This document shows, piece by piece, positions 1 through 6,100 of a stretch of 13,156 bases of DNA. Location of the stretch: positions 1-13,156 of the forward strand of contig JAILOA010000236.1 of the NCBI GenBank assembly GCA_024691065.1, written 5' to 3'. The position numbers and the translations under genes are program-made. Positions within the stretch are counted from its first letter, which is position 1; every line of letters starts with the position of its first letter. The notes beneath the pieces are model-generated. The model was given only the letters and a program-made list of their open reading frames with translations. It ran no database searches and was not told the origin of the DNA. The stretch comes from Lachnospiraceae bacterium. Lineage in GTDB: Bacteria > Bacillota > Clostridia > Lachnospirales > Lachnospiraceae.

Positions 1-1
1 T

Positions 2-2539
2 ACGGGCTTTAATAAGGTAGATGGCAAGTATGTATATACCCTGGAAAACATAAAGCATACAGATACAGTAAGCATAAAGGAAACAACATACGATGTTCCG
101 GGTTATGAATGCGTAAGCGTATCATATGATATAACATCAGGCGGTACTTCACTTGAATCAGGAAGTGCAAAGGGCCTGGCAGTAACAGTAACGGGACTTG
201 ACGGCAAGGATGCTGACGTAGCATTGGCAGATACTTACATAGCAAAGCCTGGTAAGATTGTAATTACAAAGACCATCGGAGGACTTGTAACAGAAAGTGA
301 TAAGAATAACTTAAGCTTTGAAGTTACAAATACAAAGACAGGTACAACAGAAACTATAAAGATAACAGATGAGCGCTTCAAGGTTGATAATAATGGTGTA
401 TATACACTTGAGCTTGATAAGGTGAATGGCGAAGCTATAGACGGAACTGCAGAATATACCGTTAAGGAAGTTAATTTCGCAATAACAGGCTACGAGGTAG
501 TGGAAGCATCATATACATTAACCAATGGAGATGGCTCAACAGCAAACGGAAAGGCAGAAAAGACAGATACGTCAATTACAGCCAAGGTTAAGACCGGAAA
601 TGACGGAACTTCAACTGTTAATTTCCTGGATGAATATGAGAAGGTTGGTAAGATAATTATTACTAAGACTATTAAGGGCAGCGTATCGGAAGAGGAAGCT
701 AAAGGTGCACTTAAGTTCACTGTTACAAAGACAAGTGAAGGTTCAAATCCTGAGATTACAAATCTTACTCTTAAGGACTTCACAAAGAATAGTGACGGAA
801 CCTATACTTATATCATCGATAAAGTAAAGAAGACAGATACATTTACAATTACCGAAACAGATTATGACGTAGACGGTCACTTAATCACAAGCTTAACAAA
901 TACAGTTAACGGAACAACTTCGGAAGGTAATACCACAACACTTCAGGGTACAACAGGAGAACAGACGGTTGACTTTGAGGATGTTTATGAAAAAGACCAG
1001 GGAATGCTGCATTTTACAAAGGTCGGAGATTATACCGAGGATGTGGCGGATGCCGAGACGCTGCTTCCGATTGCGGGTGCCGAATTTGCGGTTTACAAGA
1101 TAGATGATACTGCAAATGCATTGATGACCGCAGTGAGCGATACTAATGGTGTGGTTAAGTTTGAAGGACTAAAGACCGGCAAGTACATAGTGAAGGAAAC
1201 CAAGACGATTGAAGGCTTTATCCTTGATACAACTGTTTATTATGCAAATGTTACGACCTCTGAGTTTGAGGGACTTACATTAGCGGATGGCAGCAAGGTG
1301 GCTGATAACAAGCTTGTTAATGCTCACGAAAAAGGAACTATTTCCCTTAAGAAGGTTAATGAATCCAATACGGATCAGACTCTTGCAGATTCAACCTACG
1401 GACTTTACAGGGTTGTAAGTGCTCCTGCCGGAGAAGGAGATGATCAGGAGGTACTTGTAGCTACAGCAACAACTGACAGCCAGGGAATGATTACATTTAA
1501 CGGAGTTCTTACTGATACTGACTATGTAATTAAGGAACTTAAGGCGCCGGATGGATATTATGTATCTGAATTGCCTATTACAGTTCAGGTAAGCGTTGAT
1601 AATAACGGAAATTCAACTCTTCAGCTTATGAATTCCGGTATGTCAGACGGCAAGGCGACTGTATTCTTAAATGAAAGCGGAGAGCTTGTATGGCTTGAGC
1701 CTGAGGTTGTTACTTCAATCAGTAAGGTGGATAGCGACGGTAAATATGTACCGGGTGCTAAGCTTCATATAGAAGATATGAGTGGAAATAAACTTCAGGA
1801 ATGGACTTCATCAGAGCAGGCAGAGACATTGACAGCATCTCTTGTAGCCGGCGAAACATATAAGTTAGTAGAGGACGAGGCTCCTGAGGGATATAAGATA
1901 GCAGATCCTGTTGAGTTTGCAGTATCATTAGAGCAGGGTCCTGGAAAGGAAACAGTTGTAACAGTTGAAATGGTAGATGAGAAGGAAGATGCTACCGAGA
2001 CTGATACACCGGCACCGGAGGAAACTACTGCAGGACCGGAAGAGAGTACACCTGCGGATGCAACAAGTACACCGGAAGAGAGTACACCTGCGGATGCAAC
2101 AAGCACACCGGAGGAGAGTACACCTGCGGATGCAACAAGTACACCTGTAGGAACAACACCTGCTACAGATTCTGCAACGGTAACGCCATCAACAACTACA
2201 AATGTACCTGCAACAGCTACACCTACTGCAGGAATTGCAACAGCTACGCCTGATACGGCAACAGCTACGCCTGAAACAACAAAGAAGCCTAAGAAGAAAA
2301 AGGATACATCTACATCTGGCAAAGATGATGGAGATGATGATTCCGACAGTGGCAACGGAAGTGGCAGTAGCGATAACGGCGATAACGGAAGCAGTGACGG
2401 AGGCTCATATACAAGTGATTCCGATGGATCACCGCAAACCTCTGATGATACACAAATTCCATTATTATCATTCCTGTTTGCATTATCACTTGCAGGCTTG
2501 ACAATAACAGGACTTCTTAGAAGAAAGCTTAAAAAGTAG
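2..2539 (+). CDS. Cna_B/SpaA-type pilin or adhesin-like cell-wall protein, 5' end outside window
   Basis: The frame is open from base 2 to the TAG at 2537-2539 (845 residues), so the true start lies upstream. The TTG at 224 falls inside a repeat and is not a credible start. Domains in order: at least three tandem repeats of about 130 residues (up to ~250, 251-646, 647-1000), each later one opening with GKI(V/I)ITKTI(G/K)G; three Cna_B/SpaA prealbumin-like domains (about 1001-1330, 1332-1680, 1707-1985) with Lys in the first strand (FTKVG, LKKVN, ISKVD) and Glu in KET, KELKAPDGYY or EDEAPEGY. The first two have Asn in the last strand (LVNAH, FLNES), the usual Lys-Asn isopeptide partners; the third shows Asp. 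A Thr/Pro stalk, a KKPKKKK patch and an Asp/Gly/Ser linker follow, then SPQTS, a hydrophobic helix and RRKLKK. It is probably sortase-anchored and exported; its binding partner is unknown. Pilus subunit versus stalked adhesin cannot be decided without the N-terminus. Confidence 0.88.
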   Translation, partial: TGFNKVDGKYVYTLENIKHTDTVSIKETTYDVPGYECVSVSYDITSGGTSLESGSAKGLAVTVTGLDGKDADVALADTYIAKPGKIVITKTIGGLVTESDKNNLSFEVTNTKTGTTETIKITDERFKVDNNGVYTLELDKVNGEAIDGTAEYTVKEVNFAITGYEVVEASYTLTNGDGSTANGKAEKTDTSITAKVKTGNDGTSTVNFLDEYEKVGKIIITKTIKGSVSEEEAKGALKFTVTKTSEGSNPEITNLTLKDFTKNSDGTYTYIIDKVKKTDTFTITETDYDVDGHLITSLTNTVNGTTSEGNTTTLQGTTGEQTVDFEDVYEKDQGMLHFTKVGDYTEDVADAETLLPIAGAEFAVYKIDDTANALMTAVSDTNGVVKFEGLKTGKYIVKETKTIEGFILDTTVYYANVTTSEFEGLTLADGSKVADNKLVNAHEKGTISLKKVNESNTDQTLADSTYGLYRVVSAPAGEGDDQEVLVATATTDSQGMITFNGVLTDTDYVIKELKAPDGYYVSELPITVQVSVDNNGNSTLQLMNSGMSDGKATVFLNESGELVWLEPEVVTSISKVDSDGKYVPGAKLHIEDMSGNKLQEWTSSEQAETLTASLVAGETYKLVEDEAPEGYKIADPVEFAVSLEQGPGKETVVTVEMVDEKEDATETDTPAPEETTAGPEESTPADATSTPEESTPADATSTPEESTPADATSTPVGTTPATDSATVTPSTTTNVPATATPTAGIATATPDTATATPETTKKPKKKKDTSTSGKDDGDDDSDSGNGSGSSDNGDNGSSDGGSYTSDSDGSPQTSDDTQIPLLSFLFALSLAGLTITGLLRRKLKK
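2039..2146 (+). repeat. Three 36-bp in-frame tandem repeats in the Thr/Pro stalk
   Basis: Units 2039-2074, 2075-2110 and 2111-2146 each encode EESTPADATSTP and differ at only a few bases. They lie between the last Cna_B domain and the wall-proximal linker, so copy number would set stalk length. The near identity suggests recent slippage or unequal recombination. Confidence 0.9.
2429..2536 (+). other. Sortase-type cell-wall sorting signal (SPQTS variant)
   Basis: The encoded C-terminus reads SPQTSDD, then an approximately 20-residue hydrophobic stretch (about 2456-2515), then RRKLKK before the stop. This is the standard layout of pentapeptide, membrane helix and basic tail. The pentapeptide departs from LPXTG: Ser replaces Leu and Ser replaces Gly. 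Comparable (S/N)PQT(G/S)D signals are known in Clostridia. Anchoring would need a cognate sortase, none of which is encoded in this window. Confidence 0.8.
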
Positions 2540-2542
2540 ATG

Positions 2543-2700
2543 GAAGCGTAAAAGAAAGCCGGAATAAGTTTGAAAATAATCAAGAAATATATCCGGAAAT
2601 GTTAAAATGCATTAGAGAAGCGTAAAAGAAAGCCGGAATAATTTAAAACTATTTAAGAATAAATCCGGAATTGTTAAAATGCATTAGAGAAGCGTAAAAG
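2543..2700. repeat. Direct repeat of ~73 bp, two copies plus a partial third
   Basis: Copies begin with GAAGCGTAAAAG at 2543, 2617 and 2689 (periods 74 and 72); the third stops after 12 bases. Each full copy has conserved ends (GAAGCGTAAAAGAAAGCCGG and ATCCGGAA(A/T)TGTTAAAATG) and a more variable AT-rich middle. It lies between the stop of the surface-protein gene and its terminator, so it is probably transcribed as the 3' UTR. No coding potential is seen. Confidence 0.85.
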
Positions 2701-2720
2701 ATACAACCAAATTATGGATT

Positions 2721-2759
2721 TAGAAAACCCCGATATGTTATTTATGTCGGGGTTTTCTA
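2721..2759. terminator. Hairpin terminator after the surface-protein gene, probably bidirectional
   Basis: A perfect 13-bp stem pairs 2721-2733 (TAGAAAACCCCGA) with 2747-2759 (TCGGGGTTTTCTA) around a 13-base loop. The CCCCG core flanked by A and T runs gives a T-rich 3' arm on both strands. It lies about 180 bases after the stop at 2539 and would separate that gene from the 1815-residue gene. Confidence 0.85.
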
Positions 2760-2765
2760 TATGCA

Positions 2766-2801
2766 CCCGGAAGCAATTATTTCAAACGCGGTTGCACCGG
2801 G
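2766..2801. other. Imperfect GC-rich hairpin
   Basis: CCCGG (2766-2770) can pair with CCGGG (2797-2801), and GCAA (2773-2776) with TTGC (2792-2795), leaving small internal bulges and a 15-base loop. It starts only 7 bases after the main terminator. It may be a backup terminator, but the following T-run is poor and function is uncertain. Confidence 0.35.
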
Positions 2802-2833
2802 ATTTGTTGGTTTTAGGAATTTATCGGATTTTG

Positions 2834-2882
2834 GAATTCACTGAGTTATAAAGTTCGCCGTGATTTTTCGAATTCATTGAGT
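2834..2882. repeat. Short direct repeat, GAATTCAYTGAGT
   Basis: GAATTCACTGAGT at 2834-2846 recurs as GAATTCATTGAGT at 2870-2882, 36 bases apart start to start, upstream of the promoter candidate at 2927. The spacing is near three to four helical turns, so a protein-binding pair is conceivable. Chance or a decayed repeat is equally possible. Confidence 0.4.
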
Positions 2883-2926
2883 CTGAAATTCTACTGTTTC
2901 CACCTGTGTTCAAGGAGACTTGATTC

Positions 2927-2955
2927 TTTACTTTAAATCTTTTACGTGTTAAAAT
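2927..2955 (+). promoter_or_regulatory. Sigma-A-like promoter with extended -10 for the 1815-residue gene
   Basis: TTTACT (2927-2932), a 17-base spacer, then TAAAAT (2950-2955) preceded by TGT, an extended -10. The same TGTTAAAAT string forms the -10 of the ileS promoter. Transcription starting near 2962 would give a leader of about 180 bases before the ATG at 3142. A second, weaker candidate is TATAAT at 3108-3113, which lacks a good -35. Confidence 0.55.
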
Positions 2956-3060
2956 AAGAATATCTTTTTTCGTGGAAAACATATCTAAGGTGAGGTTTAT
3001 TAACCGATGAGATATATACTACGTGAGTGATGCAATTAAATAACTATATTAACTGATTAA

Positions 3061-3096
3061 TTCGATAAAAATATAAAAATATCGAACCGGTCGGTT
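3061..3096. promoter_or_regulatory. Two overlapping dyads just upstream of the 1815-residue gene, possible operator
   Basis: TTCGATA (3061-3067) and TATCGAA (3080-3086) form a 7-bp inverted repeat with a 12-base spacer. AACCG (3085-3089) and CGGTT (3092-3096) form a second dyad sharing the AA at 3085-3086. The second is GC-rich in a very AT-rich leader and resembles ACCGGTCGGT boxes bound by some TetR-family repressors (inference). It lies 12 bases before TATAAT at 3108-3113, where a -35 would sit. An RNA hairpin is an alternative reading of the first dyad. Confidence 0.4.
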
Positions 3097-3141
3097 ATTT
3101 TGTAAAGTATAATTTAAAATAAAATTCCGGGGTTAAATAAT

Positions 3142-6100
3142 ATGAATAAAAATAATGGTTATAAAAATGGATTTAAAAATGTTAAAAATAGCTTTTTTTA
3201 CAAAGGCTTATCATTAACAGAAGATATAGCATTAAGGAAAGATACATTATTAAATAATGATATTCAATTAAATAAACTTAAGAGTAAAGGTTTCTATAAA
3301 AGATTAGCGGTTATTCTCACATTAAGTCTCGGAATAGCCGGCATTTCGCCTGCATTTTCATCTGCAGCAAATATTGATTTAGGGAGTGAAGCAAAGAGCG
3401 ATACCGAGAGCGGAGATGGAAATATTGAAAATACACAGAATTCAGATATCTTGGCATCCAAAGACATCTCAACGCCGGAGACTCTTAATTCTAAGGCGTC
3501 CGAAGACATCTCAACCCCGGAGATTCTTAATTCTAAGGCATCCGAAGGCATCTCAACCCCGGAGATTCTTAATTCTAAGGCATCCGAAGACATTATCAAT
3601 TCGGAACTTGGAGAAGAGTATTCAGGAGAGTATGATGCTGTTACTTTAAAAATGGATGGAACAATCGTTTCGGAAACTGTAACCGGCGAAAAAGAATATA
3701 CATATTATCTTGGGGAAGAATCAGGGTATGATGAGGAAATCATTAATTATATGGATGAAAGAACCGGTGCAGGTAGTAAATATAATGCAACCGAATCGGA
3801 TAATAATTCCGAAACTGTGGAATCGGAAAATGATTCCGAAACTGCGGAATCGGGCAATAATTCCGAAACTATGGAATCGGATAATAAATCCGGGGCCTCA
3901 AATTCAACTAATATAAATTCGGAGAATTCAGAAAAAAATATTGAAAGTACGGAAGAAAGCAATCAAAAAAATAACAAATCCAATATATTAAAAAATACAG
4001 ATGAGGAGGATGACAAGGATACGGCTTCACAATCTGCAATAGAAGAAAATAACACAGCTTCACAGTCTGCGGTTGAAGAAAATAAATATCATAAATTATT
4101 TGTCGATACCTCGGATCAATGGGGATTTGACGAGATAAAGACAGAATATGCCGCAACCCAAAAGCTCGAGCTTTATAAGCGTGGCATAGAAGTATTTGAG
4201 AATATTTTATTCTATGAAGATGATTTTTATTTAATAAGTAAATATGGAAATAATAATTCATCCGGACGGGGATATTACGGAGGAAGGGTTCGTTATTCGG
4301 ATTTAGCTCTTGATGGGGATGACCTTGTTCATGTAATGGATTTTATCAGACTTGATACCCCGTTTATCTATTGCTTTGACAGTGCATTTTATGATAATGA
4401 TTATTATTACATATTTGTGACCAAGCCTTATGCTACGGCAGAAAAGCGTTTCGGGCTTGCCGATTATATTTACGACTATCTTGAAAATATGCAGACATAT
4501 ATACTTGAAAATCCTGATTTATTCGATTCTAATTATGATATTTTAAAATATGTACATGATCAGATGATAAAACATGTAAATTATGATTATGACCATATTA
4601 CCGAAACCGAAACACATAATATAACAGGATATTTCAGGGATTATTACGGGCTTGATCCGCTGTTTGTATGTGATGGATATTCATATACAGCGCAGCTTAT
4701 TTTAAATTATCTGGATGTATTTTGTGTAATTACAGGCGGTTCCGGTACTTCCAAGGAAAGAGCAAAGTATGCGTCTTCAGGGCATGCCTGGAATGTTGTG
4801 AAGATCGGTAATGGTGAATATTATTATATGGATGTCACCTGGGATGATAATGTATCCGGCCAGGACTACGGCACGAACCGGATAGTCTATACATACTTTC
4901 TAAAGGGTACTACATTTTTTGATAAAAATCACTACAGCTATAGAACTAATAATGACGGCCATAGATATGCGGATCCTCCGGTAGGAAAGGACGATTATGA
5001 CTATTCGGACGGGGAGACCGACGGAAGAATAGTAGAACCGGATCCTACTTATGAGATACCGGATTATGAGGAAAATTATTTTGAGTATGTTTTATCAGGA
5101 GACATACTTTTTATAAATGGAACCGGAACAATCCGGACTGAAGATGATTATATGAAGAATCCATGGTATAAGTTCAAGGATGAAATCGTATCCATTAAAA
5201 TCGGTGAAGGAATTACCGGCATAGGGAATGGTGCATTCAGAAATTGTTATAATCTCGAGGAAATTGAATTTCCGGAGTCTATGGTTACAATAGGCGCTTA
5301 TGCATTTTACAATTGTAATTCATTAAAAAATGTAATGCTAACCGATAACATTACATGCCTTTCCAAGTATTCATTTGCTGAATGTGACGAACTTCGGAGT
5401 GTTTCAATCGGTAAGATGGAGAAGGCCAAAATAGCTCAATATGATTCCAAGATTTCCCGTTATGCATTTGATAATTCTCTTAAACTTGAAAGTATAACAG
5501 TGGATCCTGAAAACCCTGTTTTAAAGGCAGTTGACAGCGTGCTTTTCACAAAGGATGGTACAGAATTAATTATGTATCCGGTAAGCAAGCAGGACACTTC
5601 ATATACTGTGCCTGATGGTGTTACAATCCTTAATAATGAATGTATGCTTGGAAATAAATATCTCGAGGAACTCACTCTTTGTGATGGTATCGAGTATTAC
5701 GGAAATTCGGCCGTTGCATTTTGCGATAGCCTGAAAACTGTTAATTTTGGAGATCCCGGAACGGAATATGTAACTTACAAGGATTCATTCTTATATGCAA
5801 CGGCAATTGATACCATAACGGTGCCGGAAGACGCATCTTTCTTCGAAATGAAAGACGGGGTACTATTTACTGAGTCCGGAAAATTCCTCTCATATTATAC
5901 ATTTAGCAATACTGCCAAGGAATATGTGATTCCTGATGGAACAGAGCGTTTATGCGTATTTTGCTTTGATTCCGTATCAAGTATTGAAAAGGTGGTTATC
6001 CCAAATACTGTCCGAAGGATTGATATGGAAGCGTTCTTCTATTGTTACAATTTATCCGAGGTGATAATAGGAAACGGCGTTTCAACTCTAAGCGACAGCG

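Noticed and set aside
224..226. TTG as the start of the first coding region
   Set aside because: The frame stays open to base 2 and the upstream residues match the following repeats, so the start lies outside the window.
1795..2583. Minus-strand open frame of 262 codons
   Set aside because: It is antisense to the Thr/Pro and Asp/Ser linker of the surface protein, with a repetitive Val/Ser composition mirroring the linker.
2960..3141. Riboswitch in the long leader of the 1815-residue gene
   Set aside because: Only small hairpins such as GGTT/AACC (2994-3005) were found, and no conserved core of a known class could be recognised.
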